The notes beneath the pieces are model-generated. The model worked only from the letters and a program-made list of their open reading frames with translations, made no database searches and had not been told where the DNA came from. Both the position numbers and the translations under genes were made by a program. From Porphyra umbilicalis (taxonomy: Eukaryota; Rhodophyta; Bangiophyceae; Bangiales; Bangiaceae): a DNA stretch of 64,000 bases. Position 1 is the first letter of the stretch. The number at the start of each line of letters is the position of its first letter. Below, in pieces: positions 1-11,271 of this stretch. The DNA lies in the NCBI GenBank assembly GCA_002049455.2, contig KV918932.1:1-64000 (forward strand). Direction: 5' to 3'.

Positions 1-547
1 CGCCGCCGCCACACCCGCGGTGGCGGTCGCGACGCCGCGCGCGGCGCCACGGGTCACCCCCCGCGCGCCGGCCGCGCGCCGCGCACGCACCGCGCCACCG
101 ACGCTGCGGCGGCGGCCGCCACCGCCCCACCCCCGCCGTCTGCGTTGGCGGGGGGGGCGCGGGGGACCCCCCCGCCGCCGCCACCGCCGCGCGCCGCCAC
201 CCGCACGCGCCGTCGCGCGCGGCGCGCCCGCCGCCGCCGCCGCCGCGGCGACGCGGCGACCGCTGCGGCGCGCAGCGGCGACGGTCACTGCTGCAACGGG
301 GCGGCACGGCGGCGGCATCCCGCCCCCCTGCCCCCCCCCCCCCCCCCCCCCGCACCGTCGACAGCCGCCCCGCACGCGCCCGGTGCGACACGCGGTTGGG
401 GGCGCCCCCCCCCCCCCCCGCGGCAGGGCGTCGGTCGATGACCCCCCCGTCGGCCGCCGCCCCCCCCCGCCGCGGGCGCCTGCGCCGCGCTGGCGGTCCG
501 CGGGGCGACCGCCGACGGGGGGCCGACGGGCACCCCCCGTCGGCAGG

Positions 548-594
<47 letters not shown>

Positions 595-1050
595 GGGCGG
601 CCGGCCGGTCGGCCGCAGCCGCAGGCCGCGCCACCGCGGAGCGGCCGTCGGGGGGGGGGCGGCCGGCCGCTGTTGCCGCGTGTCGCCGCGCGGCGTGGCG
701 CGGGCGGCGGCGGCGACGGGCGGGCGGTCGGGCGGCGGCGGCGGGGGGGCGGCGGCGGCCGCCGGGGCGGGACGGCCGTCGGCAGCCCCGCCCGCACGGG
801 CACGTGGGGGGGGGCGGGCGCCGCGGCGGGCGGGCGCCGCCGCCGCCGCGGGCGTGGGGGGCGGGGCGTCAGCCCGCCGCGACGGCAGAGGCGCGACGCA
901 TCCCGGGCGCCGGTACGAGCACGGAGGGGGGGGGGGGCAGCGCACGACGCGGCCGCGCGCAGACGCGGCCGGTGTGGGTGCGCGCCGCAGCGTGGACGCG
1001 GCGGTGGTCGTTGCGTCGGCCCGAGGACGATGTCCAGGGGCAGCACACCC
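1..1050. other. extreme-GC low-complexity segment, no gene
   Basis: Almost pure G+C with long C and G runs (for example around 330-358 and 408-419) and a CGG triplet run near 548-592. Every frame on both strands stays open because A/T-containing stop codons are nearly absent, so the long frames here have no coding value. No domain is recognisable in any frame. Base composition changes abruptly near 1050 to much more balanced sequence. Confidence 0.7.
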
Positions 1051-1836
1051 TAAAGTCTAAAAAAAACCAAAGGTACCCTGACCGGAAGTTTAGGGAAAGA
1101 TTTTTCTGTAAATCGAACAAATACTCAATTGTCAAGGGAAATCTCTTGGCTTTTTGTATTTCCGACCGAGAGCGAGTCTCAGAGCCGTCACGCAGTGATG
1201 CTCGAAAACAGCCACGTGTGTTTTTCTTCGAAGAGGAGAATCTCATGCGATGTGCGTGATGCGATGTGCGCGTTCCGCACAGCGTCTGAGACTCGACCCA
1301 CAGATGGCATGAGATACGCATCAGATACGATCTGCGTGCCGCGTCTCTGGCGTTGTGCGGCTGTGCGCTATTGTGCTTCTCACAAAACTGGATCCGCAAC
1401 ATCCGCTTCAGCATCATGAACCGCCCCCTGAGCCAATGAAACAGTGATTTTGCAACGGAAGCTGATGCACCGAGGTCCAGTTTTTGTGAGAAGCACAATA
1501 ACGTCCGCGGGCGCATCCCAGTCTGAATCGCCCATGCCGTGCGCCTCACAGCGAGTCTGCAGCTGCGACCCAACGTCTGTTGGCGCATCTCAGCGTCACC
1601 CGTTGGCCGACTCGTGCCGCCAGCACGGGTGGATGGTCAAGAGGTGCATCGCTCTGACGCCCGTTACCGCACACTACGGGTCGTCGGAATGGTATGCTCT
1701 CTCCACTTCCTTCTGGCGCACTCTACTGCAGTGTACCAAGACAAAAGCACGCAGCGCGGCAGACGCAGCATGTGCGGCCTATTCCCCCCAAAAGTCACTA
1801 CCCAAGCAGCCGGGGCTTGCTGCACATCCCCCGCTC
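1051..1836. other. intergenic, balanced base composition
   Basis: No gene recognised. The stretch holds a foldback (described separately at 1370-1500) and several near-repeats of a GATGCGATGTGCG-like motif around 1242-1275. The right end is the presumed 3' flank of the carrier gene on the minus strand. Confidence 0.5.
1370..1500. repeat. inverted repeat / foldback, about 25-bp arms
   Basis: The left arm at 1370-1394 starts ATTGTGCTTCTCACAAAA and is followed by CTGGATC. The right arm at 1474-1499 is its reverse complement apart from one extra A/T pair and one mismatch. The roughly 80-nt spacer shows no obvious coding frame. It could be a small non-autonomous element or a structured transcript end; no target-site duplication was identified. 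Confidence 0.6.
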
Positions 1837-2937
1837 TCACAGCCCCTCCCACCCAGCCAGCCCCCGCAGCCGCTCGTACAGGAAGAGCGCGAGGGCGGTT
1901 TGGGGCCCGAGCCGCAAGTACGCGGCCGTCCACCCCCGAAACAGCCCCCGCACGCCCTCCACCCGCACCAGCGCCACGGCGGTGGCGGCGAGCCCCCGCC
2001 CCCCCGCCCCCACCATCATGCGCGTCTTGAGCACGTCGGCGGGGCTCGACACGGTCGTTGTCACCACGCCGCTGACCGCCGCGGCGGCCACCTCCAGGCC
2101 CCACCCACTGGGGCCCCCACCAACCCCCCCGCGTCGCGGAGCCACCCCTTGGCCCCGTCATACACGCCCAACTGCGCCGCGTTGAGCGCCGCCGCGCGGG
2201 CCACGGCGGGGACCCCCCCGCGCCACAAGCCGGCGAGCCCCCCCGCCCCCGCCGCGGAGCGGACGAGCGCGTCGCCGAGGTGCCGGTACGCGCCGGGCGG
2301 CGCCGCCTGCATGCGCGTCTTGGCCAACTCAAACGGCGCGCCGACGAGGGCGCCCGCCGCCCCCGCCGACGCGCCCGCCACGGCCTTGACGGCCGCCGCC
2401 GACTCGGGGAGGCCGGCCGCGTCCGCCACCGCCCCGCGCGCGCGCTCATACCCGCCGACGCGGACGGCCGAGTAGGTGGCGGCGCGCGCGAGCGCGGCGC
2501 CGAGGCCCGCGTACAAGACGGGGGCGCCCCCTTCCAGGACACGCCACGCCGTGGCGCGGAGGAGGGGGGGGGGGGGGCGCCGCCGAGCCGCCGCCGCTGT
2601 GGACGCCCGACAACGTGAAGGAGGCGGTGGTGCGGAGGCGAGGCACGCCCGTGCCGTGGCCACGGCCACCGCCGCCGCCGCTGCCACGGTCGGCGCCCCG
2701 TGCCGTCTGCATTTGCGTCTTGATGACATCCAGTGGGTGCGTCGCAACGGCCGAGAGGCCGTACGCCGCGCCACCCAGCGCGAGGGACTGCCACAGCGGG
2801 ACTACTCTGGGGTGCGGTCGCCGGGGGGGGGAGCGGGGGAAGGAGGGGGGGCGTTGGCCGACGGCCGGGGGGGGGAGACGGGAACGGGGGAGGGCGCGGG
2901 CATCAAAAGAGACTCGCGTGACCTAGGAGTGTTCATG
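1837..2937 (-). CDS. mitochondrial carrier (SLC25), OGC/DIC/UCP-like; frame interrupted at homopolymers
   Basis: Inner-membrane solute carrier. All three carrier repeats are present in order on the minus strand, but in three frames. Repeat 1 has PLDVIKTQMQ (about 2700-2740). Repeat 2 has PFELAKTRMQ followed by LWRGGVPAVARAAALNAAQL (about 2160-2340). Repeat 3 has PADVLKTRMM and LFRGWTAAYLRLGPQTAL, ending at the TGA at 1837-1839. The PX[DE]XX[KR] signatures and the ALNAAQLGVYD motif resemble oxoglutarate/dicarboxylate/uncoupling-type carriers; the exact substrate cannot be read from sequence. Frame changes fall at a long G run near 2565-2577 and at G runs near 2130-2145. The start is uncertain: an ATG at 2935-2937 runs into a stop, and a pyrimidine tract plus CAG around 2810 suggests an intron before repeat 1. 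Confidence 0.8.
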
Positions 2938-4375
2938 GTGCTGACGGAGGGGGGGAAAGGGAAAGCGACGAAAGAGGAGCGGCGTGGTGAACATTGTCAT
3001 CACAACGTCGACGCGCAGCAAGGACCGGCTCATGAGTTGCGCGGGCAGCAACGAGGTGGGTGGGCTCAGCAACAACGTCAAGGGGGCGGGGAAAGAACGA
3101 TGCACGCACACAACTCACTGGTTGAATTTTCACCATGTGAGTCCCGTGAAAGTAAGTCCAAGACACGCATTGCAAATACAACAACCTATATAGTAACTCG
3201 CAAAAATCCAGGGATACTTGGTGCCAACATCACAAGTGGGACACGAAACTGCGACGGACCGCAGGCCGCTCATATGGCCGCTTGGCGATTGGCGGGCGCT
3301 GGACGATGCGTGGCCGTGCAGACCGCCGGGTGCACCCCCAGAGCTGATGGGCGTCAGCTCTCGCTGCGCCCGTTCCGTCAGCCGCGGGAGTCGGGCCGCC
3401 GGAAAAGTCGACTACAGTAGCCGCTTTCTCGCAGCCCCCCGGCCTGGCCGCCCTGCAAGCAGCACCCCCTCGTCAGCATTGCCATCGTTAGGGGACAGGC
3501 CGCGGGCATCCATGGAGGTAGCTCCCTCCGCGGCGGCGTCCCATTGGTGCCATACTCTGCGTCGGGTCGCGTCAGCAGGTCGCTTGGCTGGGTGCCGCGC
3601 CTCGACCAGCCGCGGGCCTCGTCATTGGCGTTCGTGCTGTAGCATCACTCACTGAAATGCGTCGTCGCTGGTGGAGAGCTGCGTCGGCGAGCCAGTGCCC
3701 CGCGTGTTGGGGTGGAATGGTGTTGCCTCGGCCCTTGCGCCACCGCGACCCAAGGCTGCATCACCCGACGGCGCGCTCGTGGTGGGCGCCCAAGTGGCAA
3801 GCTGATGGGCCCAGCCCAATTGCTCGACAGCCGCCCGTCACTCTCCTATTAGCGACGAGCCATATCGCACACGCTGTGTCTTTCTAGCTATTGTCAGGCG
3901 GACGAGCCGCGGCCACCCAGCTCCGGCCGGTCCAGGCCGTAGAGGATGCCACCGCACGCTTGTACGGAGGGACACATCTCCACGCTGCGCCTCGCCCCCT
4001 GCTACCAGAAGCAGCCTGTTCTATCCGCCCCACCGCGTGTACAAACCAATCTCGGTCGGGCCGCGTGGAATGGAGGGGATCCCGACGTATCCCCACCGAG
4101 AAGGAGCGCGGACTGTCAGGGATGACCAGCCGCGCGCGTGGTGGAGTGTTTCCACGCCGTGGCTGTGAGGTCCCTTGGAGGTGACCAATTGCAGCGGACC
4201 TGCTCGCACGGCATCCCTTGAGGCAGGGGGTGCGGGGTCCGGACCTGCTGGCCAACAGGCATAAGAAGACTGTTGTCGCCGACGAGACGGTTGGACCGCG
4301 CCACATATCCACAAGCTTCCCACTCCCACCCCCCGTCGCCAACGAGCCCACCGACACCCTGCGCCGCGGCCCGTC
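2938..4375. other. intergenic between divergent genes
   Basis: Balanced composition with an AT-richer patch around 3110-3240 (includes CCTATATAG). Open frames of up to about 150 codons on both strands resemble no family I know and overlap each other. It lies between the 5' ends of the carrier (-) and the M13 peptidase (+), so it probably contains both promoters. Confidence 0.4.
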
Positions 4376-6456
4376 ATGGCTTCGCTGTTCCCCCCGACTC
4401 CCCCGACCATCCGAGGCACGCCGACCAACGCGGCTGAGATGGCGGCGGCGGTCCTCAACGACATGGATCGGTCGGCCCGCCCCTGCACCGATTTCTACCG
4501 CTACGCCTGTGGCGGGTACTTGGACGCCAACCTCCTCCCGCCCGGCCGCCCCTTCATCTCGCGCGCCGACGACCCCTCCGTAGAGGCCACGGATGCGTTT
4601 TTCAAATCCGCCTTTACCCCCGGCGGGCAGCTGTGGCGGACCCGCGCGGGCGACTGGTTTTCCGCCTGCGCCGCGGCGGTGCGGTCCGAGCCGACAGGCA
4701 ACCCGCTGCGGTGGCTGGCACGCCTGCTGGCTCCCGTGCCGTCAACGTCGCCAGCGGGGGGAGTGACCAACGAGACGGTCGTGGCGGCCATCGGGCGCCT
4801 CCACGCCAGCGGCACGGGGGGGGACCCGCTGTGGGGGTTTGGGGTAGTGGCGCTACCGGCGCCGGGGGGGGGGAGCAGACGCTCTTCCTCGCGCCCCAGG
4901 GGCTGCCAGTCACGGCGCAGCGGCTGGCCGACGGTGGCGCGCCCGTTGCCGCCGCGCATCGGTGGCTCGTCAAGCAAATGGTCCGGGCCGCGTGCCGCGG
5001 GGGGGTCCTACCCCGCTGCCGCTGCGCGGGCCGCCTCGCCGCCACCGTCACCGCCGCAATGCGCGTCGAGGCGTCCCTGCGCAACGCCACGGCCGCCGGC
5101 GGCGGCAGCGCGGCCGTGCCCATTGGCGCCGTGCCACTGCTCGGCACGTACCTCGCCGCGCTCCCGCTGACGGTGCCAAGCGGCACGGTGTTCCTCTCCA
5201 ACATTGGATTTTGGGCGGCGCTCGGCGGGCTCTTTGAGGACCCGTCCTGGGTCGCCGACGTGCCCGCCTACCTCGCCTATGCCGTGACGCTCGATGCGGC
5301 GCGCAACGAGCTGCTCGGCCCCGCCGCGTACGCGTCGTGGACGGCGTTTGAGGCGGTCGCCGCCGACCTCGACGCGCCCACCCCCCCGCCGACGACGGGG
5401 CGGGAGCGGTGCCTCCAGCGCCTCACCTTGTTGCTGCCCGACGACCTGGCGCCCCCGTACGTACGGCGTTTTGTGACGGCGGCGGCGACGGCGCAGATGG
5501 GCACCCTCTATACAGACGTGCAAGCCGCCGTCCGCGCCCTCCTCCGCACGACCCCGTGGCTGGACGCGCCCTCGACGGCCGAGGCGCTCGCCAAAATCGA
5601 CGCCACGACCTTTCACAACGGCGCCGAACCCGTGTACGATGCGTACACCGACGTGGTCGTCCGCCGCGGCCGCCGGTGGTACGGCGCAAACGTGGCGTCG
5701 GCGTCCGCGTCGCTGTGGCGCCGGCGGGTGGCGCCGCTCACGTCCGCCGCCGCGGCGCGCCGGTGGGGCATCCCCCCGTTTGTGGCCGACGCGTCCAACC
5801 GCCCCGCAGGAAACATCATCACCATGAACGCGGCGACGGCGCAGTGGCCCGGGCTGCCCCCCGACGCGCCGCACGTGCCGGCGGCGCTCGTGTATGGCGC
5901 GGCGGGCACGATCATCGGGCACGAGTTTGGGCACAGCTTGGACTCGACGGGCTTGACCGTTGACGCCGCCGGCGCGGCGCGCCCGTGGTTGACCAACGCC
6001 TCCCGCGACGCGGCGGCGGCGCGCGCCGCGTGCGTCGTTGCCCAGTACGACGGGTACCGCATCACCGAACTCGGGTCCCCCCCCGTCTTTGAGCGCGGCG
6101 CGTTTACCCTCGACGAGAATATCGCCGACACGGTCGGCGTGGCGGCGGGCCTCGCCGCCCTGCGCGGGGCGCTCGGCGGGCACGCCGCGTCGCGGCGGGT
6201 GGCGGTCGCCAACCCGGCGCTCGCGTCCGTGTTTACGGATGAGCAGCTCTACTTTGTGTCGACCGCCCAAGGGTGGTGTGCCAAGGGCACCCGCGCCGCG
6301 GTGCGCGCGGCGGTGGCCGGCGACGTGCACGCGCTCAACCGGCTGCGGGTGCTCGGGCCGCTGAGCCAGTCGCCCGCCTTTGCGGCCGCGTTTGACTGCC
6401 CGGCGGGGAGCGTGTACCGCCCAAAGGGGGATCGCTGCAAGCTGTTTGGGGAGTGA
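4376..6456 (+). CDS. M13 (neprilysin/endothelin-converting-enzyme) family zinc metallopeptidase
   Basis: Zn-dependent endopeptidase of the gluzincin M13 family. The N-terminus carries the family's PCTDFYRYACGGYL block (about residues 37-50). The catalytic GHEFGHSLD (HExxH at 5920-5934) supplies two zinc ligands, and DENIAD (6112-6129) supplies the third, Glu. The C-terminus ends YRPKGDRCKLFGE, a variant of the usual NPxxxCxxW tail. About 690 residues if joined, normal for M13. The frame changes once, at the G run around 4863-4872; N-terminal homology is in one frame up to about 4860 and the rest in another from there on. No obvious membrane anchor or signal peptide is present, unlike animal neprilysins. 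No intron is needed elsewhere. The start ATG at 4376 is the first in frame before the conserved block. Confidence 0.88.
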
Positions 6457-6470
6457 GCGGCGGTCGCACC

Positions 6471-6496
6471 GGGGGGGGGGGGGGGGGGGGGGGGGG
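6471..6496 (+). repeat. G26 homopolymer just after the M13 stop codon
   Basis: Twenty-six consecutive G residues, 15 bases after the TGA of the M13 gene, the longest mononucleotide run in the window. It could form stacked G-quadruplexes in the 3' UTR. Confidence 0.85.
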
Positions 6497-6499
6497 AGG

Positions 6500-8550
6500 G
6501 CCGCGCCGTTGGGTGCCCACAGGGGAAGAGGGGCGTCGATAGCGCATCGCAAACGGGGGCCACGCGCCGGATGCGACGGCGTGCGTGCCCGATGGAGGCG
6601 AGGGCGCCACTGGCCGGCGACTCGCAAAAGGCGGCCCCATCGGGTGGGCAGACCCCGATCTGCGATTTCGATGCAACATCCATTCGGCCGTTCCTGGTGG
6701 CCGCGTTTTCGTCTCGCCGCGCCTGCGGCCACCCCCGTCGTCGTCGTCACCCGCGGCGCCCCCTGCCTCGGGACGGCGCCGCACGACAACCGCTGCCCTG
6801 TTTTGCGGCCGCCCGTGTCGTATCGTCGTTACCCCCTCCGCCGTGCCGTGCGCCGCGCCCAAGAGGCGTCGCGTCCCCGCCGTCGCGGCGCCCCGTGGCC
6901 GCCAGACGCTGCCCGCCGCGGCGGCGGCAGCGGCGGCAGCGTGGGGGGCGGCGCCCCCCCTCCCCCGCCCCCCCTCCCCCGCCCCCCCCCCCACCCCACC
7001 TCCCGTCTACCGCCAAGAGCAATCCCCGCCCCGACGGCCAAACCTCTACCGACGGCGGCCGCCTTGGATGACCCCCTGCGCCGCGTCGGCCACGCCCCCC
7101 GCGGCGCCGGGCGGCTGCGCGGCCCCCCCCCCCCCGTCGATCGGCCCGGCGCTCCGCGTCGCGGCGGACCGTGAGGCACACCCACAGGCGCGCCGTTGGC
7201 GGTGCCCCCCCCCCCCCCCCCCCGCCGGTGGGAGCGGGCCGTCGCGGACATTGCTCCCTGGCCGGTGGCGGGCCCCACGCCGCAGCGGGACGCTACCGCC
7301 GCACGGTGGGGGGGCACTGCCGGGGAGGGCGGGCGGCGCCACTGACCAACGGTCGGCGCGCGGCGCGGGCGCGCACCCGTCGGCGTGCCCGTCGGCCGCG
7401 TGCGCCACGGCGCCGCGTCACCGACGGCGCGTCGGCGCGCCCGGCGGCGGTGGGGGGCCGACGGGGCGGCCGGGGGAGCGCCCCCGCGGGCACGGCACCA
7501 GCCGTCGGGGGGGGTGCGTCAAAGCCACCCACGCGGCGGCGCGGGTGCCCGCTGGGTGGGGGGGGTGCGGCGCAGCGCGGGGGGGGGGGGGGGTGCCCGT
7601 GGCGCCGCGGCGCGCACCGCCACCCGCCGCTGCCGCCGTCACACACGGGCGGCAGGGGCGTCACGGCGGCGGCCCGTGCGGCGGTCGCGCGTGCAACCGG
7701 CGCGCGCGTGGGCGCCGCTACCCACCGCGCGGCCCGCCGCGGGCGCCGACACGGGGGCGTGGGGGGCGTGCCACGGTCGGCACGCGGGGCGGGCCCGAGG
7801 GCGCGTCGCCGGCCGGGCCGCGGCCGCGGCGACGGCGGTGGCGGTGGCGGTGGCCGCGGCGGCGGTCGCCGGTGGCCGTATGGTTGGTGGGGGGGGGGTG
7901 AGGGAGGGGGGGGACCCCGTGCTGCACGACAGGCCTCGGCGGCCCCGCCGGTGCAGCGGCGGTTGTGGCCGCAGGGGGCACGCGGCGCGACGCGCGACGG
8001 GCGGTCGACGGCCCGCCCCGCGCCGGGGGCGTGGGGCGACCGCGACGCGCCGCCCCCGCCCGCTCGCCGCGCGCCGTGGGCGGCGGCGCGTCACGGGGTC
8101 GGGCCCGCCGCCGCCGCCACTGCGCCGGCGGCGCCGCGGCGGCGACCGGCAGACGGGGCGGAGGGGCGAACGGGGGGGGGGGGGGGGCGGCGGAGCTCGC
8201 CGGGGCAGCGGCGGCCGCCGCGTCGGCCCGAGCCGCTGTGGGTGGGTGGGGGGGGGGGAGTGCGTGTGGTGGCGAGTGGCGGCAGCACGTTGCCCCACCA
8301 GCGGCGCAAGACGAACCGTTTCCTTTTTTTTTTCCTGTTTTTTTTTTTGTAGCACAAACAATCAACAGGTGCCGCCGCCACCCACGTCGGTGGGGCGGCC
8401 ACCGGCAGCGCGTGGTTGCCCCCGCAAGCTGCAGTACCGATCGGCAAACACAAACCGCTCCCAACGGGCCGCGCACACGGCCGTCCCCCCTCTCTGCGTG
8501 TCACCGAGGGGCCCCATCGGTACCCCCAGCACCGCCTGCGGGCGCGCTGT
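6500..8550. other. GC-rich segment, no recognisable gene
   Basis: Overlapping frames of 100-460 codons run through this stretch on both strands, rich in Pro/Arg/Gly/Ala only, with many G and C runs (for example 7207-7222, 8171-8188). None shows a domain. The end (8320-8350) has two T-tracts followed by GTAG. On the minus strand the last 300 bases would be the 3' flank of the metalloprotease gene. Confidence 0.5.
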
Positions 8551-11271
8551 CTACCCCCCCGCCGCCGGCGCGGCGGCAAACTCCTTGAGCAACACCTCCA
8601 GGCCGACTGACGCGGCGTCGGCGCGCCCCGCGACCGCCGCGTGGATGCGGCGGAGCTCCGCCGCCGCCGCCCCCACCGCCGCTGGGTGGTGGGCGGTCTT
8701 CTCGCCACGCCCCCCCCCCGTGACGATGGCCGCGAGCGCTTGCACCCACTGCACGCCCGCGTCGGCGGCCACGTCGTAGACGTCGCCGCCGTCATCGGGC
8801 GGCGCCACGAGCAGCGTCGACGACATGCGCCGCAGCACGGTGCCGATCGACGGCACGTCGACGGCGCCCGCCGCCCGCGCGTCGGTCAGTCGCCCGAGGC
8901 GCGCGGGGTGCAGCACCGCGTCGACCACCCGCGCCCGGTACGAGCGGAGGGCGGCAACGACGCCCTCGGGTTCCACACCGAGGCAGTCGCTGCCGGGCGC
9001 TTCCGGAAAGCGCTCCCCGTCGTCGCCCCGCCCGCACGTGCGGGTCACGAGCAGCGGCCCATAGGCGGTGGCAGTGGCGGCGCCGAGGAAGCCGCGCACG
9101 GGGTCGAGGGCGTCGACAATCATCGCTAGCGCCGCCGCCTGCGTCGCCCCGTCAATGGGGGTAACGGGCCGAACCGACCCGCCGTCGCCGTCGCTGTCGT
9201 CACGCGACGGCACGACGCCGCCGACCCACTTGGCCGCGAACTGCAACTGGTAGGACGCCCGGGACAGGCCTCTGGTCATGTCTCTCGACGCGTCGAGCCA
9301 CGACGCACCGTCGGTGCGCCCCGCAGCGGCGGCCTTCGCGGCCATGGCACCGAGCGCCACGGAGATCGACTCGTTGGCAAACGCCAGCGGGGAGCCGCTG
9401 GTGTCCCACCTGGTGCAGTAGGGATCCGCGCCGGATAAGCCTGGGTTGTCATCGTCAGTGCAAAAGGTCACGCCGTCCGCGGCCGTCTTGCGCGCAAACG
9501 CGACCCGGTCGGCGGCCGAATCAAAGTTGGCGTAGCCGTAGAAAATTGCCGCCATGTCGTACCGCCCGACCGTTGGCGTGTACACCGTCGTCGTCTGGTC
9601 GGCCTTGTCGGCCCGGATGCAGTAGCTGTTGTAGTCCATGACGGACCCGGTGAGACCCTGGGCAGCCACGGCTGCCGAGTCGGCGAACTGGGACAGCGGT
9701 ACCAGCGACGACCCCCGAAAATTGTGCCGCAAGCCGAGGACGTGCCCCACCTCGTGCATGGTTAGATCTTTGAGCATCTGACCGCGCACCTCGTCGATCG
9801 TGACGTTGGCCACGGGTTTCCACGGAGCCGCTCCGGCCGGCCGGTTGCCGGCCATGCCGACCTCGTCGGGTTCGACGACCGCCCGCAACAGCTGTGCGGC
9901 ACGGCCCAAAAAAGTGTTGGTGAGCACGATATGGGCGCGCGCGATCTGGCCCGACCGGGGGTCCACCTCCATGGTCCCGGTCGCATAGCCTGCCGCCTCG
10001 CCCGATGCCCAGTAGATGGTGTTGTGACGGCCGTCGCCGTGTGCGTAGTCAGACGGCCAGTTTGCGTCACCCGGTAAGACCCCGACTAGCGCGTCCGGGT
10101 GACCGGCCGCCGCAAACGCCTTATTCCACTCCACCAGCCCCGCCTTGACGGCGGGGCGCCACTTGGTAGGGGTCGAGGGATCGATCAAGAAAGTGACAGG
10201 GCCCTTGCTCAAGTCCCACCTGTTGATGAAGGAGCGCTTGGGGCGCGTTCCCGAGATGTCATCCGTGGCCACAAATGAGGAGGAGAAGAAGCCGAAACGA
10301 TGGTCGGCCGACCGCGGCTCCATCGGCTGGGCCGGCAGGGGGATGATGCTATGGCGTACACGTACCGCCATCCAGTTCTCGGGTGAGAAGTGCAGCGTCG
10401 GCGGCTTCTTCTCTCGCAGGCGTACCTCCACGTCAAGCTCCACTGAGCGATCGTGCGCAGTACCGTCGACAAAGCGGCGCGTCACCGTCGCCCACTTGTC
10501 CTCGTCTTGCAAGGCCATGTCGGTTACCTCGTTCATGCCCTCCCGCACCCACTCTGTGATGTCGACGAGGTAGGCATCGGCGGCCAGGTCGCGAACCGCA
10601 AATGTCTGCAGCCACCCCCCCCAGTAGCCCGCCGCCGGGAAGGAGGTCTTGCGGTCGGCCTTGCCTTCCGAGCGCAGGTCCATCAGCGGCCGATACAGGT
10701 CAAGCGCACTGGCCGCGCCAGCGCTCCTGCGGAAGGCCATGACTTTCTTCTCGTAGGAGCCAGAGGCAAGCCAGAAAGGGCGGCCCGGCGACAACACCTG
10801 CGTGTCCGAGGCAGTCACCAACGTCGTGAGCAGAAAGGGCACGTCCAGCGCGGACGCGGGAACCTCCAACAGCACCCGTCCGTGCAGGTTGCCCTTGCCC
10901 GTGTACAGGTTGAAGAAACCCCGATGGAGCGTAAAGAGCTGAGGCAGGGGCAGGGGCGGCAGCGCCTCGACGTGCACCGCGGTGGCCTCTTCGATCATTG
11001 CTGCGGTCGTCGGGTCGGTCGTCATGCCAGCGGCGGCCACCGACTGGCGGCCAGCCGGGTGAAGGAGCCCATCGGCGCTGACCGCGGCCTCCGAGGTCGC
11101 AGCGGAGCCCGCGCGAGAGTATGCAGTCGAAAAATGGGACGCAACGAACGCGCCGAGGGCGACGCTGGCCACCGCCCCGACGACAGCGGCGACCACCGTC
11201 CGGCGGCTGGAACGACCAGCCACCGACGGCGGGGCGAGCGCACCCTGCGAGCACGACATGATGACGCTCAC
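8551..11271 (-). CDS. zinc-dependent metzincin metalloprotease, bacterial DUF4953/DUF5117-like, with N-terminal membrane anchor
   Basis: A single uninterrupted 906-codon frame. The active site MHEVGHVLGLRHN (HExxHxxGxxH, first His about residue 506) and a Met-turn SVMDYN (Met about residue 545) define a metzincin. The surrounding architecture (RFVDGTAHDRSV, MEVDPRSGQI, MLKDLTMHEVGH, followed by a long helical C-terminal part) matches the large bacterial zinc-dependent metalloproteases annotated DUF5117/DUF4953, common in Bacteroidetes and Proteobacteria. The N-terminus has a basic stretch (SSRR) then a hydrophobic segment at about residues 25-45, giving a signal anchor and therefore an exported or lumenal enzyme. 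Start: ATG at 11271, with a second in-frame ATG four codons later. No introns and no homopolymer break, unlike neighbours. A gene captured from bacteria is a reasonable inference. Confidence 0.87.
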   Translation of the reverse strand: MSVIMSCSQGALAPPSVAGRSSRRTVVAAVVGAVASVALGAFVASHFSTAYSRAGSAATSEAAVSADGLLHPAGRQSVAAAGMTTDPTTAAMIEEATAVHVEALPPLPLPQLFTLHRGFFNLYTGKGNLHGRVLLEVPASALDVPFLLTTLVTASDTQVLSPGRPFWLASGSYEKKVMAFRRSAGAASALDLYRPLMDLRSEGKADRKTSFPAAGYWGGWLQTFAVRDLAADAYLVDITEWVREGMNEVTDMALQDEDKWATVTRRFVDGTAHDRSVELDVEVRLREKKPPTLHFSPENWMAVRVRHSIIPLPAQPMEPRSADHRFGFFSSSFVATDDISGTRPKRSFINRWDLSKGPVTFLIDPSTPTKWRPAVKAGLVEWNKAFAAAGHPDALVGVLPGDANWPSDYAHGDGRHNTIYWASGEAAGYATGTMEVDPRSGQIARAHIVLTNTFLGRAAQLLRAVVEPDEVGMAGNRPAGAAPWKPVANVTIDEVRGQMLKDLTMHEVGHVLGLRHNFRGSSLVPLSQFADSAAVAAQGLTGSVMDYNSYCIRADKADQTTTVYTPTVGRYDMAAIFYGYANFDSAADRVAFARKTAADGVTFCTDDDNPGLSGADPYCTRWDTSGSPLAFANESISVALGAMAAKAAAAGRTDGASWLDASRDMTRGLSRASYQLQFAAKWVGGVVPSRDDSDGDGGSVRPVTPIDGATQAAALAMIVDALDPVRGFLGAATATAYGPLLVTRTCGRGDDGERFPEAPGSDCLGVEPEGVVAALRSYRARVVDAVLHPARLGRLTDARAAGAVDVPSIGTVLRRMSSTLLVAPPDDGGDVYDVAADAGVQWVQALAAIVTGGGRGEKTAHHPAAVGAAAAELRRIHAAVAGRADAASVGLEVLLKEFAAAPAAGG

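Noticed and set aside
20..1588. Long open frames on both strands (up to 346 codons)
   Set aside because: Pure GC composition removes stop codons; overlapping frames on both strands, only Arg/Pro/Ala/Gly, no domain.
5008..6789. 593-codon minus-strand frame opposite the M13 peptidase
   Set aside because: Antisense shadow; the plus strand carries all catalytic motifs.
6585..8779. Plus-strand frames of 390-460 codons
   Set aside because: Compositional; several frames are open together, no conserved motif, and the last part overlaps the real metalloprotease gene on the other strand.
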